Shown: positions 23,167 through 32,474, counted from the first letter of the stretch. The stretch is DNA of 43,355 nucleotides from Acidobacteriota bacterium (GCA_019639215.1 JAHBSH010000011.1:1-43355), one strand, 5' to 3'. Made by a program: numbers and translations. The notes: generated by a model from the letters alone, not told the origin.

Positions 23167-23691
23167 CTATTTGAGTCGCTTTTTACTTGCCAGTCCTTTT
23201 TTGGTCATTGATTTGATCAGATCGCTGGAAAGATTGTCTTTTGCTCCGCCCTTGCTTCCACCAAAAAGACCTGCTGACACAACGCCGTCAACCGTTTCCT
23301 GCAATACGACATCACCGGTTTCCAGATCGACGAACTTAACATCGGCTATAAGTTTTGTCTTTCCGGCTCCTAGCCCGATAAGATAACGAGCCGCTTGGCT
23401 GCCCTTGTCATATTTAACGATCTCGCCAGAGATCTTCAACCGTCTGGCCGGAGCTTCACCGGCAGCAGGATCGCCCGACAAAAAGACCTTTTCAAACCGT
23501 TTCGAACGGTTAAAGTTCTCAACGAGGCTGCGGGTGAGTTTTTCAACATCCTCGGCAGGGAATTCGACGCCGTCACGGACGGTGAACTGCTCTATTTCGA
23601 CCGTCATATATGGCTCCTGACCAAATGAGGTAGTTGTGGCGAATGCGACCGCTAACACAACGATCACTAAAGAAAAAATATGTTTAAGCAT
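23167..23691 (-). CDS. Exported DUF4410-domain protein
   Basis: This 174-residue protein starts with a signal peptide (about 1-25) and continues as the DUF4410 fold: MTVEIEQFTVRDGVEFP, LVENFNRSKRFEKVFL, LKISGEIVKYDKGSQAARYL, then a Gly-rich strand-turn (VDGVVSAGLFGGSKGGAKDN). DUF4410 proteins are related to periplasmic lipoprotein-like families with a CsgG-like look; function unknown. Start at ATG 23691 gives the signal peptide directly; an in-frame ATG 24 codons upstream lies in noncoding-looking DNA. It follows two other exported-protein genes on the same strand. Confidence 0.8.
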   Translation of the reverse strand: MLKHIFSLVIVVLAVAFATTTSFGQEPYMTVEIEQFTVRDGVEFPAEDVEKLTRSLVENFNRSKRFEKVFLSGDPAAGEAPARRLKISGEIVKYDKGSQAARYLIGLGAGKTKLIADVKFVDLETGDVVLQETVDGVVSAGLFGGSKGGAKDNLSSDLIKSMTKKGLASKKRLK

Positions 23692-23800
23692 GGTTTTTAA
23701 GATGTCGGATGGCGTTGACAAGCTAGCGATCCGATATTCTACGAATTTTGAAGAATATATCAAAAAAATAAGATTCTGAGAACTATTTAATGGCGAACAT

Positions 23801-24484
23801 TCAGCTTTCCGATAAACTTTTTAAAGAACGACTAATATGCCTGGCCAAATTTTCGGCAAGCGAACCCCACGATGTCGTCTCGCCTGCGGCAAGCACCACG
23901 CCCGAACGACGGTCATAAATGCGATACACATACCGATGGGTGATCCATGATCCCGAGACAAACCCGATCTCAACAAAAAGGTCGGCTTCTTCCTTTATAC
24001 GAAGTATCGTAAGGCCGCTTTTTTGGAAATCGGGATTCTTAAGGAGAGCTTTTTCCAGATTCTGACGGGAAGGCTGTGCTGACGACTTTTTAAACGCGAT
24101 TGTTTTTGCATTCTTTATCGCTTCTTTAGGACTGACCAAAACATTCTCCATTTTGTCATCCTTTGGATGGACAGTTTCAGAGAATTCATATGTTTCGATC
24201 TCTTGTTTTGCAATTGGTTCAGTTTCACCTAGGTCGGCTGCCGTCGGGATCGATCTTTCGATCATGGCAGAGAGTACCTCATTGCTGACGCCTTTCTGTC
24301 TCAGACTTATCAGAGCAGCCGTCGAGGTATCAAACTTCACCCGGCTTTCAGATATTTTCGCAATTATCACATTGTCTGAGATACCGGCAGAAGCCATGTC
24401 GATTATGACTTGATTGGACAGAATCTCTGTCTGAGCTGCAACAGAAGTGATTAGGAGCATTAGAATGATGATAGGTCTTCCCAT
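23801..24484 (-). CDS. Exported protein with an 'AGISD' helical repeat
   Basis: This 227-residue protein has a signal peptide (about 1-18), then a short two-part helical repeat seen in many acidobacterial exported proteins: NQVIIDMASAGISDNVII, KFDTSTAALISLRQKGVS and NEVLSAMIE. A polar linker follows, then a C-terminal domain (about 120-227) with beta strands (ADLFVEIGFVSG, YVYRIYDRRSGVVLAAGE) and a final helix (LAENLARHISRSLK). The C-terminal domain resembles lipoprotein-type domains related to DUF4410 in layout. Start ATG 24484 is chosen for the signal peptide. The upstream gene stops 4 bases before it. Function unknown. Confidence 0.75.
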   Translation of the reverse strand: MGRPIIILMLLITSVAAQTEILSNQVIIDMASAGISDNVIIAKISESRVKFDTSTAALISLRQKGVSNEVLSAMIERSIPTAADLGETEPIAKQEIETYEFSETVHPKDDKMENVLVSPKEAIKNAKTIAFKKSSAQPSRQNLEKALLKNPDFQKSGLTILRIKEEADLFVEIGFVSGSWITHRYVYRIYDRRSGVVLAAGETTSWGSLAENLARHISRSLKSLSES

Positions 24485-24488
24485 ATTT

Positions 24489-24890
24489 TCAGTTTTGGCA
24501 ATGTCCGGTTGCACAACTGATGATGACAAATGACAGCCAAGCCAGAGCGGCACCTGCAAGTATTTTCTTCCCGGTCGAAAGCTCGCGGCCGCCGCGGTTT
24601 ACGCTTTTTACATCCGTAAAGGCGATCAGCGTTGGTTGACCATCTGCAAGGTTCATCACAGTAAAGTCGTCTGCGGCAACAATGGTAATGTATCCTCGGA
24701 TCCGTGTTTTGCTCTTCAGGGTGATGCTGACCTGCTTTTCGCTGCCAACTCCTATTTTTACGATCTTGTTTCTGATCTTTGCGGTTTGTTTGTCTGCCTC
24801 GTCGGCTTTCGTTTGTGCCGGTGTCATATGAAAAAGCACGAGTACAGCAAAAACTGTCGACATCAGTTTCCGAAAAATTATATTTTGCAT
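24489..24890 (-). CDS. Exported protein with LSm-like beta barrel and C-terminal membrane helix
   Basis: This 133-residue protein has an N-terminal hydrophobic segment (signal peptide or anchor, about 10-28), a short LSm/Sm-like beta region (about 50-105: KQVSITLKSKTRIRGYIT, DFTVMNLADGQPTLIAFTDV) and a C-terminal hydrophobic helix (about 108-130) ending in Cys-rich residues. Small proteins of this build occur in acidobacterial genomes, function unknown. It lies 4 bases before the 'AGISD' protein gene, suggesting one operon. Start ATG 24890 (MQNIIF) is taken; others lie 15 codons upstream or 9 codons downstream. Confidence 0.7.
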   Translation of the reverse strand: MQNIIFRKLMSTVFAVLVLFHMTPAQTKADEADKQTAKIRNKIVKIGVGSEKQVSITLKSKTRIRGYITIVAADDFTVMNLADGQPTLIAFTDVKSVNRGGRELSTGKKILAGAALAWLSFVIISCATGHCQN

Positions 24891-25009
24891 TTGTGTCTTC
24901 GCAGGTGAGCCTAGCGTTAATGACGACAATATCATCTACAAATCGGATATAGGGTTGCATTGTGAGACTTTTCGCTACTGTAACAGTCGAGGCGGGACTA
25001 TTGTGCGGA

Positions 25010-27721
25010 TCAATGACCGGTTATTTCATCAAATACGATCCGGTTCTCAGTCATTAGTATAGCGAGGGTGCTGAGCAATTCTTCTGAGGATGAGAGTCCG
25101 ACACGTTTGCTCGCAGTTTCTATTGCCGGTTTGTTAGCGATAGGGAGGCGTGTTGCACGGCCAACTGTCAGTCTGAGTTGGTGATCTAGTGACGAAAGAA
25201 GATCATATCCAGCAGCAAGCGTATCGTATTGTCTTTCCGAGAGGGAGCCGCTGTTCTTCAATACGTTTAATGAGGCAAATGTGCTGCGGGCGTCGTCGGC
25301 GTCAGGCAAATTATCCCTTAACTGGAGAAAGCGTGTGGCGAAATAGATGTCGAGCATGCCGCCGACGCCATACTTTATGTCGATATCTTTGTTCCGGCGA
25401 ACATCGGCACGCTGTTCCTGAAGGTTATGCCGTATGCGACGTGTCTCTGCTGCCAGATCTCTCGCATCTATTACGGCGGCTCGCTCATGAATGATCTTCC
25501 TTATCTCAATTTCAACAGATCGGGCAAGCTCTGTATTTCCGGCGACAGCGCGTATTTTTACAAACGCAAGCAGTTCCCAAATTGCTGCTGAGTTTTTCAT
25601 ATAATCAGCAAATGCCTGGCGGGAAATGGCAAGCGGCCCGTCTTTGCCGTGAGGCCGGAGGCGAAGATCTACGCGATATAAGCTGCCATCACGTGTGACT
25701 GCCGAAAGAGTGTTGACGAAGATCTCAACCGCACGTTGGGCAAGCTCGGCCGGTTGCGGAACTCCATCAAGTGAGGTTCCTGTATCTGAGCTTTCGTAAA
25801 CGATAACCAGGTCGAGGTCAGAATCATAGTCAATACCTCCACCGCCTAGTTTTCCGAGACCCAATATCGCAATGTCTGATCTATCTGAAACGCGACCATA
25901 TTTTTTTTCGAGTTCTCGTTTGCTGATGGTAATGGCTGCATCCATGGCCGCCTCGGCAAGCCGTGTCTGGCGAGTCTTTGATTCGGTTAAAGATATTCTT
26001 TCTTCAGTATCATTGACCAATATCTCAAAAAGACTGTGTTTGCCGGCCTTTCTTAATGCAGAGAGTTCAGATCGCAGATCGGCCATGTCGGTGATCGCTT
26101 CGTTAAGTATCTTTCGATAGTCTGTGCCTGGCAGCTTGGTTCCGCCAGGTAAAATGCCTTCAGCGACGTCCGGATTGGCTGCTATCATCGATGCTAAACG
26201 CGGCGAGATCTTTGCTGCCTGTGCAATTGAGTTTGCATCGTTTTTCAGAACCTCTTCGCTAACACCGAGGGCCGATGATGAGTTTCGAACGGCTTCAGGT
26301 AACGAGGGGGTCGAACTAGGCCCTGACGTTTCCTGCTCACCTGTCTCTGCATCGTCAAAGATATGACGAAATATTCTGTTGACGTTGTTTGTGTGTGCTT
26401 GTAAGAGTTCTTCCAGTTCGTCTTTTCCTGCCAAACGCATTCTTCGAGCGAGCAGATCGCGTTTTTCAGGATCATTCGGAACGGAATGGGTTTGGAGGCC
26501 GTTCTCCATTTGTAGGATGTGTTCAACCCGTCGCAAAAAAGCATACGCATCCGCAAGATCTGTTAGTTCGCTCTCTTTCAAATGGCCACGGTCGCCAAGA
26601 CGCGAAAGCGTTATCAGCGTATGTGGTGACCGCAGCCAGCGGTCCTTCCCGCCGTGTGCTAATTGCAGAGCTTGTGCGATGAACTCGATCTCGCGGATGC
26701 CGCCGATGCCGAGCTTAACATTGAGCCGTTTAGAGGTGATATTCTCAATATCTATCTTTTGCTTTGATTCACGAACTCCGCGCAGGGCATTGCCGACCGT
26801 TATGTCTGCCGAAAAGATATTGGTTTCCACGGCCTTGAAGAATTGCCTGAAGAGATTTGTATTGCCAGCGCTGGAGCGTGAACGTATCAACACCTGTCTT
26901 TCCCATGCGGCCGCTTCGGTCTGATAATACCTGATCGTATCGGCAACCGATGTAGCGAGAGGGCCAACGCGGCCATGCGGCCGTAACCGCATATCGACGC
27001 GATAGGCTGCTCCTTCACCCGAAGGCTGGCCTATCAATTTGATCACAGTCTCCGCCAGCTTTATGAAATATTCGCGGTTTGTTATTGCATCTCGCTGACC
27101 GGTCTCTGCAGTCATGCCATCAGCCGAATACATAAAAAGCAGGTCAATGTCAGACGCATAGTTCAGTTCACAAGAACCAAGTTTGCCGAGGGAGACAACG
27201 CATGCCTCTGCTCGGATACTACGTCCTTTTTCATCGGCCTCCATTGGCGGGCCAAAGCGATTATCCAGTTCTTGAGCCGCCAGCCGAACGGCGTGTTCAA
27301 GTATCGCATCGGCAAGGTTTGATATCTCTTCGGTGATCTCAGCGATCGTGCCAAGTCCTCTGATGTCGCGCAGATAAATGCGAAGCAGTTCGCGGCGGCG
27401 AAAACGAGAAAGCAGAACGGCAGCTTCAACCTGAGTATTTGTAAGAGAATAGCGGGCAAGTGATTCAAGAAGCTCTTCCTTGTCCCTAACTACGGTTTCT
27501 GTTCGTTTTCGGCTAAGCCATGGTATGTATTCCGGGTTCTGCAAAAGCGTTGACGCCAACAGGGGACTGTACGAAGCGACGGTGACCACGTCAGAAAAAA
27601 GAGAACGGTTCTTTTCCAGACGCTTCATCTGAGCCGGATGTTTTTCAGCAAATAGCCCGATGAATCGGTTTGCAGCTTCCGGGTCAGGGAGGTCGCGAAG
27701 TATTGTGTCGATGGCGGTCAT
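25010..27721 (-). CDS. glnE: Bifunctional glutamine synthetase adenylyltransferase/deadenylyltransferase
   Basis: This 903-residue enzyme adds and removes AMP on glutamine synthetase, tuning nitrogen assimilation under PII control. Both nucleotidyltransferase domains are visible: the N-terminal adenylyl-removing domain with GSCELNYASDIDLLFMY (about 180-196) and the C-terminal adenylyl-transferring domain with LGGGGIDYDSDLDLVIVYE. Each carries the GS/GG-x9-DxDL metal-binding motif. Each is followed by a glnD/PII-uridylyltransferase-like helical domain containing DLRLRPHG or VDMRLRPHG. Length agrees with the family (about 900-990). Its ATG overlaps the stop of the upstream sigma-54 regulator (ATGA), so it should be translationally coupled to it. 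Confidence 0.96.
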   Translation of the reverse strand: MTAIDTILRDLPDPEAANRFIGLFAEKHPAQMKRLEKNRSLFSDVVTVASYSPLLASTLLQNPEYIPWLSRKRTETVVRDKEELLESLARYSLTNTQVEAAVLLSRFRRRELLRIYLRDIRGLGTIAEITEEISNLADAILEHAVRLAAQELDNRFGPPMEADEKGRSIRAEACVVSLGKLGSCELNYASDIDLLFMYSADGMTAETGQRDAITNREYFIKLAETVIKLIGQPSGEGAAYRVDMRLRPHGRVGPLATSVADTIRYYQTEAAAWERQVLIRSRSSAGNTNLFRQFFKAVETNIFSADITVGNALRGVRESKQKIDIENITSKRLNVKLGIGGIREIEFIAQALQLAHGGKDRWLRSPHTLITLSRLGDRGHLKESELTDLADAYAFLRRVEHILQMENGLQTHSVPNDPEKRDLLARRMRLAGKDELEELLQAHTNNVNRIFRHIFDDAETGEQETSGPSSTPSLPEAVRNSSSALGVSEEVLKNDANSIAQAAKISPRLASMIAANPDVAEGILPGGTKLPGTDYRKILNEAITDMADLRSELSALRKAGKHSLFEILVNDTEERISLTESKTRQTRLAEAAMDAAITISKRELEKKYGRVSDRSDIAILGLGKLGGGGIDYDSDLDLVIVYESSDTGTSLDGVPQPAELAQRAVEIFVNTLSAVTRDGSLYRVDLRLRPHGKDGPLAISRQAFADYMKNSAAIWELLAFVKIRAVAGNTELARSVEIEIRKIIHERAAVIDARDLAAETRRIRHNLQEQRADVRRNKDIDIKYGVGGMLDIYFATRFLQLRDNLPDADDARSTFASLNVLKNSGSLSERQYDTLAAGYDLLSSLDHQLRLTVGRATRLPIANKPAIETASKRVGLSSSEELLSTLAILMTENRIVFDEITGH

Positions 27722-29211
27722 TTCTTAAATCGGTGCGGGTCAATGTTGTATTTTTTTATCTTGTACCCAATGATCCTTTCAGTAGATCCCAATAGCCGAG
27801 CGGCTTTAGCTATATTTCCCCTGTTAGATTTTAGAGCGTCCTGGATCATGTCCTTTTCGAATGCCGCGACGGCAGCGTCAAGCGAAAGGTCGGTCACAGT
27901 GTCTGAAACCTCGGCGGTTTGCAGCGTAGGCGGCAGGTGATGGCCATGTATCACGTTCGAATCGCAAACAAGCACGGCGCGTTCAATGGCATTCTCAAGT
28001 TCGCGGACATTACCGGGAAAGTGATAGCTCATCAGCATATCAATTGCCGGAGTGGATATTCGTCTGATCCTTTTGCCGTGTTCAGTTTCAAATTTTTCCA
28101 GAAAATGCTCTGCCAGGAGCAGGATGTCAGTCTTGCGCTCACGCAGCGGAGGCATGAAAATGGAAAAAACATTCAGACGATAATAAAGATCTTCACGGAA
28201 ATTGCCCTCAGCTATTGCTTCTTCCAGATCACGACTCGTTGCTGTTATCAGTCGAATACTGGTCTTTATGGTTGATGTGCCACCCAGGCGTTCAAACTCT
28301 CGCTCCTGAAGTACACGAAGTAGTTTTACCTGCGTTTGGAGCGGAATGTCACCTATCTCGTCGAGGAAAAGCGTGCCACCGTCTGCTAGCTCGAAACGGC
28401 CTTTTTTTGCTCGGCCAGCGCCTGTGAATGCTCCCTGTTCGTAGCCGAAAAGCTCGGCCTCGATCAGCGTGTCCGGCAGAGCAGCACAGTTTACCCTTAC
28501 GAAAGGTCTTTTTGCACGGAGGCTGTTGTAATGTATCGCGTTTGCGATCATTTCCTTGCCGGTACCGCTTTCACCGCGCAGCAGCACGGTTGCGTTAGAC
28601 CGCGCGACCTGTGTTATTTGTTCATAAACCTGCTTCATCGGATTTGATGTGCCGATGATGTGTTTGAAAGTATATTTTTCCTTTAGCTCCTGTTTTAGAT
28701 GAGTGTTTTCTTCAAGCAGCTTTTGGCGTTGGCCCATGACCGAACGATCGACCCGAAGATCTTGACCGATCATCGACGAAACCACGCTTACAAGGGATAC
28801 GGTATCTTGGGTTGGCGAACCTGTCGGAGAAGTGATCATCGCTAAAACCCCTGCCGGACGTCCTGAAAGTTTGATCGGAAAAGCGAAGAGGCTTTTGGCA
28901 TTGTCATCAATAAGGAAAGACAGGTGAGCGTCTTTACTCAGATCTTCTATGGTCAGCGGAGCGAGGGTTTCAACTACTTCGCTGAGACGACTTGAAGTGG
29001 AAGCTGATTCGAGTTTTCGGAAATGAGCCGGCTCCACACCTGCCGAAGCAACAGGTGCCAATTCTCCATTTTCGGAAAGAAGCAGAAAAAACACCTTTTC
29101 TGCTGCAAACTCCTCACGAAGAATGTCCATGACCGGATTGTAGTTTGCGGGATGTCCTAAACCACCTGCCAAAAGTGCGGATAATCTTGATAATGAAGAA
29201 AGGTGATCCAT
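27718..29211 (-). CDS. Sigma-54-dependent activator, GAF-AAA-Fis (NifA-like)
   Basis: This 497-residue regulator has an N-terminal GAF domain (about 15-165), a sigma-54 AAA+ domain (about 190-420) and a C-terminal Fis-type helix-turn-helix (about 450-495, [20 protein letters not shown] region, then [20 protein letters not shown]). Walker A GESGTGKE, the sigma-54-contacting GAFTGA loop and Walker [11 protein letters not shown] are intact, so it should activate sigma-54 promoters. The domain order equals NifA, but no nif genes other than the desulfurase are in the window. The gene overlaps glnE by 4 bases, which ties it to nitrogen control, a reasonable but unproven link. No receiver domain is present, so it is not an NtrC response regulator. 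Confidence 0.92.
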   Translation of the reverse strand: MDHLSSLSRLSALLAGGLGHPANYNPVMDILREEFAAEKVFFLLLSENGELAPVASAGVEPAHFRKLESASTSSRLSEVVETLAPLTIEDLSKDAHLSFLIDDNAKSLFAFPIKLSGRPAGVLAMITSPTGSPTQDTVSLVSVVSSMIGQDLRVDRSVMGQRQKLLEENTHLKQELKEKYTFKHIIGTSNPMKQVYEQITQVARSNATVLLRGESGTGKEMIANAIHYNSLRAKRPFVRVNCAALPDTLIEAELFGYEQGAFTGAGRAKKGRFELADGGTLFLDEIGDIPLQTQVKLLRVLQEREFERLGGTSTIKTSIRLITATSRDLEEAIAEGNFREDLYYRLNVFSIFMPPLRERKTDILLLAEHFLEKFETEHGKRIRRISTPAIDMLMSYHFPGNVRELENAIERAVLVCDSNVIHGHHLPPTLQTAEVSDTVTDLSLDAAVAAFEKDMIQDALKSNRGNIAKAARLLGSTERIIGYKIKKYNIDPHRFKK

Positions 29212-29460
29212 CTAGGTTTACTACAAAAATGTTACCAATTTAGCTTATTACACCGCAATTGTTCCGGCTGCATTTCTGAGCTTATCACGTCTAACTGGAA
29301 TATAGTCGAAAATCAGTAGGAATGGACAGGATAGCTACAATATTGTAGGAGCTGGCCTGGATTCGGATTAGGGTTGCTGTCGGACAGGTCACGGTGCCGC
29401 GGAGTGAATAATGGTTCGGTGTTCTAGTTTCGATAGCGTGCGTGCTGTAAAATAAGTATT
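29212..29460. other. Divergent intergenic region with a 14-bp palindrome
   Basis: About 250 bases between the sigma-54 activator and the pseudouridine synthase gene. A perfect palindrome CTACAATATTGTAG lies at 29335-29348. I looked for a -24/-12 sigma-54 promoter (GG, ten bases, GC) and found only a near miss around 29366-29378 with nine bases. Nothing else was recognised. Confidence 0.45.
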
Positions 29461-30345
29461 GTGGAACAGCGTTTAGAGATCGTGGTCGAGCCTGAGGGGC
29501 ATAAGAGAAGGCTTGATGAGTTTTTGTTTGGGCGTTTTGGCGGCCTAAGCAGGATGTATTTGCGCAGTGTAGTAAAGGATGAAAAATGCGAGGTCAACGG
29601 GCGATATGAAAATGTTGGGTATCGTCTAAAGCGGAACGACTTTATAGAGATCGAACTTGACCTGTCACGAGAGACCTCGATGCGTCCGCAAAATATTCCG
29701 CTCGACATAGTTTATGAGGACGGCGACCTGATAGTTGTGAATAAACCTGCAGGAATGCTTGTTCACCCAACCAACCGCGACAAAAGCGGCACGCTTTTAA
29801 ATGGTCTTTCGTATTACTTAAACCACGAGAGTACAGATCGCGAAGTTATTCGTCCAGGCCTTATTCATCGTTTGGACATGCAGACATCAGGCCTGCTCGT
29901 GGTCTCGAAAAATCGCAAGGCCCATACAAAGATCATGGAATCATTCCAGCGAAAGTTCGTGCAGAAGAAATATGTTGCCTTGGTCGAAGGCAACGTGGAA
30001 AACGATTCGGGAACCATTGAAGCGCCTATAGGACGCTTCGGAGAACTCAAATATTGGGGTGTGAAAGAAGACGGGAAACCGTCTGAGACGCGATACAGCG
30101 TCTTGAAAAGAAACGAGGGAACGACACTGCTCGAACTGGAACCCGTAACGGGCAGAACGAATCAGCTCCGCATTCACTGTGAACACATCGGGCATCCTAT
30201 CGTTGGCGACACGACTCGCGGCGGTAGGGAATCGGAACGTCTCTGCCTTCATGCCAGGCGATTATCTTTTCGACATCCTCGCACGATGGAAACCATCACA
30301 TTTGAGGCTAAGCCTGAGGATCACTTTTTTGAAGATGTCGGTTGA
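29461..30345 (+). CDS. RluA-family pseudouridine synthase
   Basis: This 294-residue enzyme has an N-terminal S4 RNA-binding domain (about 17-75: RRLDEFLFGRFGGLSRMYL, VNGRYENVGYRLKRND) and the RluA/RluD catalytic domain (about 85-280) with the signature HRLDMQTSGLL (catalytic Asp 139). NKPAGMLVHPT and the later ARRLSFRHP and GRTNQLRIH motifs agree. It should isomerise uridines in rRNA or tRNA; which site (RluD-like or other) cannot be told. The start codon is GTG. Its 3' end almost touches the convergent acetyltransferase gene (12 bases apart), without a visible terminator between. Confidence 0.93.
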   Translation: MEQRLEIVVEPEGHKRRLDEFLFGRFGGLSRMYLRSVVKDEKCEVNGRYENVGYRLKRNDFIEIELDLSRETSMRPQNIPLDIVYEDGDLIVVNKPAGMLVHPTNRDKSGTLLNGLSYYLNHESTDREVIRPGLIHRLDMQTSGLLVVSKNRKAHTKIMESFQRKFVQKKYVALVEGNVENDSGTIEAPIGRFGELKYWGVKEDGKPSETRYSVLKRNEGTTLLELEPVTGRTNQLRIHCEHIGHPIVGDTTRGGRESERLCLHARRLSFRHPRTMETITFEAKPEDHFFEDVG

Positions 30346-30357
30346 TTCTCGTGATCT

Positions 30358-30870
30358 TTAGATAAGCATCTTCATTACTACCCGACGGCTTAAGTCCAGT
30401 CCGTCTTCTGCTTCGGTTTTACGTAAGAGCAGCATTTCAGAAGGCAGATCTTCTTCGTCCATTCTCACAAAACCAAGGCGTTCATAGAAAGGAGCGTTCC
30501 ATGGGACGTCACGAAAGGTCGATAGCGTCACTGAGTCGTATCCGTGGTTTTTTGACCAATCACTTACAGCAGATACGAGTTTTGTTCCTATACCTCGCCG
30601 TCCGTATTCCGGGCGGACGTCCAACTCATGAAGGTGAGGCTGTCCGTCCAGAATCGTGATAGCTGCAAATCCGACAGGGATATCTTCTTCGTTTGTCGCG
30701 ACCAATAACTGTCCGAGCTGTTGTGCTTGTTGTAGAAAAGGTAATGGGAGGCCGAGTCCTTCGACCTCGTTGGCATGTTCGGTCTGTAAAAAAAGTGTTG
30801 CGGCCAGATGTTCTATCTCGCTGATAAGAACAATCTCGTCATTTCTGGCCGGACGGATGGCGTATTCCAT
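30358..30870 (-). CDS. GNAT-family N-acetyltransferase
   Basis: This 170-residue protein has the GNAT pattern: an N-terminal IRPARNDEI strand-turn, VGFAAITILDGQPHLHEL (strands 3-4) and the acetyl-CoA pyrophosphate-binding motif RPEYGRRGIGTKLV (Q/RxxGxG/A), then FYERLGFVRMDEED near the C-terminus. It should acetylate a small amine; the substrate is unknown. The start overlaps the 3' end of the upstream D-aminoacylase gene by 58 bases, in another frame on the same strand, and no ribosome site is evident. The N-terminal motif needs this start, so the overlap is taken as real. Confidence 0.88.
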   Translation of the reverse strand: MEYAIRPARNDEIVLISEIEHLAATLFLQTEHANEVEGLGLPLPFLQQAQQLGQLLVATNEEDIPVGFAAITILDGQPHLHELDVRPEYGRRGIGTKLVSAVSDWSKNHGYDSVTLSTFRDVPWNAPFYERLGFVRMDEEDLPSEMLLLRKTEAEDGLDLSRRVVMKMLI

Positions 30871-32474
30871 TGTGCTGATGTTTTCTGTTTGTAGCCGTTG
30901 CCTCGGATCGACTGTCCGGTTTTGACACCTGTCATCTTTGATCCGTCATAAACGTGTCCGCCATTGACAACGATGTGCGAGAATCCTTGAGCATACTGAT
31001 GCGGTTTTTCAAAAGTTGCGTTATCGCCGACGGTCTTTTCATCAAAAATAACGATGTCGGCGGCAAAACCTTCGCGGATCTGGCCGCGGTCGCGAAGCCC
31101 GAACGTATTTGCAGGAAGCGAGGTCATCTTGCGAATGGCGTCTTCGAGATTGACGATCTTCAGATCGCGAACGTATCTGCCAAGCACGCGGGCATTATTG
31201 CCATAGCCGCGAGGATGAGGCACGCCGGAGCCGAACGTGCGCACACCGCTGTCAGAAGCGATCATCGTGAATGGTTCTGCCATGATGCGTTTCACATCTT
31301 CTTCGCTCATGACCTGATAGACCATGCTGGCGCCGCCTTTTTCATACATTTCAAAGACCTGCTCGATCTGCGAATCGAGATCGTCCTTGCCGCGAACCTC
31401 CATCGTTATCTGCTTGATGTTCTTGCCGTTGAATTCCGGGTTAGGGCGATAGCTTGCGACAAACGCATCTGAAAAATCGGCGAATCCCGCTTCGGCTCGT
31501 GACTTTTTCAGATCCGCGATGATCTTTGCGCGTGTTTCAGGATCAGCCATGCGCTTTTTGCCTTCCTCGCGTCCGCCGGCTATTGCCCAGCTGGGAAGAC
31601 GAGCGTCAAGCGAGGTCGAAGACGCCGGATAAGCGTATTGATCGACCGTTACTGAAAGGCCTCGGTTTCTGGCGTCCCTCACCAGCTGTAGCGTTTTGTG
31701 CGATTGTCCCCATAGCGACTTGGCCGAGATCTTGAAATGCGATATATCAACAGGCATATTTGCCTGTTCGCCAATATTGATCGCCTCTTTTATTGCGTCA
31801 AAGACGCCGACGCCTTCATTTCTGATATGGCTTGCGTAAGTGCCGCCATATTTTGAGGCTGCCTTTGCAAGTTCCACAACCTCAGGCGTTTCTGAGAATG
31901 TTCCGGGAAGATAGATGAGGCCTGTCGAAAAACCGACAGCTCCATCGAGCATTGCAAGTTCAACGAGTTCGTTCATTTTCTTTTGTTCTTCGGCGGTCGG
32001 CGCACGGTTGTCCAAACCCATCACTTGCTGACGAACCGAGTTGTGACCGATCAGTGTAGAAATGTTTATAGCCAGTGGCGTTTCATTGATCCGGTCGAGG
32101 AATTCGCCGACATTTACATGCGATCCGCCGCAGTTTCCTGTTATCAGCGTTGTCACGCCCATGCGGATAAAATTCTCGGCGTCAGGATGATCAAATACGT
32201 TTTCTGTATGTGCATGAACGTCTATAAAGCCCGGAGCGACCATTTGTCCTTTTGCATCAATGACCTGTTTGGCATTTCCGGCATCGAACCACCCGACACG
32301 GACTATCTTTCCATCCTTAACGGCTACCGAACCTGTGAACCAAGGATTTCCGGTGCCGTCTATGATCTTGCCGTTTATTATGACAAGGTCATATTGCGGA
32401 GCAGTTTGGGCAGAAACATAACCAAACGAGGATAGAAAAAGGACGACTATAAGTGTGAGGCTGGTTATTCGCAT
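30813..32474 (-). CDS. Exported D-aminoacylase / N-acyl-D-amino-acid deacylase (amidohydrolase)
   Basis: This 553-residue protein has a signal peptide (about 1-22) and the amidohydrolase fold of the D-aminoacylase group: DLVIINGKIIDGTGNPW, metal-binding GFIDVHAHTE (about 73-82), the conserved TLITGNCGGSHVNVGEF region (in place of TVVxGNCG), a TYASHIRNEG His motif, VDISHFKISA, and a late ASDSGV Asp. It should hydrolyse N-acyl-D-amino acids or D-peptide derivatives, probably in the periplasm. The C-terminus beyond about 520 (SIRGNGYKQKTSAQ) runs some 20 residues further than I would expect and into the next gene. This might reflect a lost stop codon. Confidence 0.9.
   Translation of the reverse strand: MRITSLTLIVVLFLSSFGYVSAQTAPQYDLVIINGKIIDGTGNPWFTGSVAVKDGKIVRVGWFDAGNAKQVIDAKGQMVAPGFIDVHAHTENVFDHPDAENFIRMGVTTLITGNCGGSHVNVGEFLDRINETPLAINISTLIGHNSVRQQVMGLDNRAPTAEEQKKMNELVELAMLDGAVGFSTGLIYLPGTFSETPEVVELAKAASKYGGTYASHIRNEGVGVFDAIKEAINIGEQANMPVDISHFKISAKSLWGQSHKTLQLVRDARNRGLSVTVDQYAYPASSTSLDARLPSWAIAGGREEGKKRMADPETRAKIIADLKKSRAEAGFADFSDAFVASYRPNPEFNGKNIKQITMEVRGKDDLDSQIEQVFEMYEKGGASMVYQVMSEEDVKRIMAEPFTMIASDSGVRTFGSGVPHPRGYGNNARVLGRYVRDLKIVNLEDAIRKMTSLPANTFGLRDRGQIREGFAADIVIFDEKTVGDNATFEKPHQYAQGFSHIVVNGGHVYDGSKMTGVKTGQSIRGNGYKQKTSAQWNTPSVRPEMTRLFLSAR

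Noticed and set aside
24460..24960. Alternative minus-strand frame of 166 codons over the LSm-like gene
   Set aside because: Basic, Cys/Arg-rich nonsense-like sequence; the signal-peptide-bearing frame explains the region better.
29350..29380. Sigma-54 (-24/-12) promoter before the pseudouridine synthase gene
   Set aside because: The best GG...GC pair has nine bases between instead of ten and lacks the rest of the consensus.
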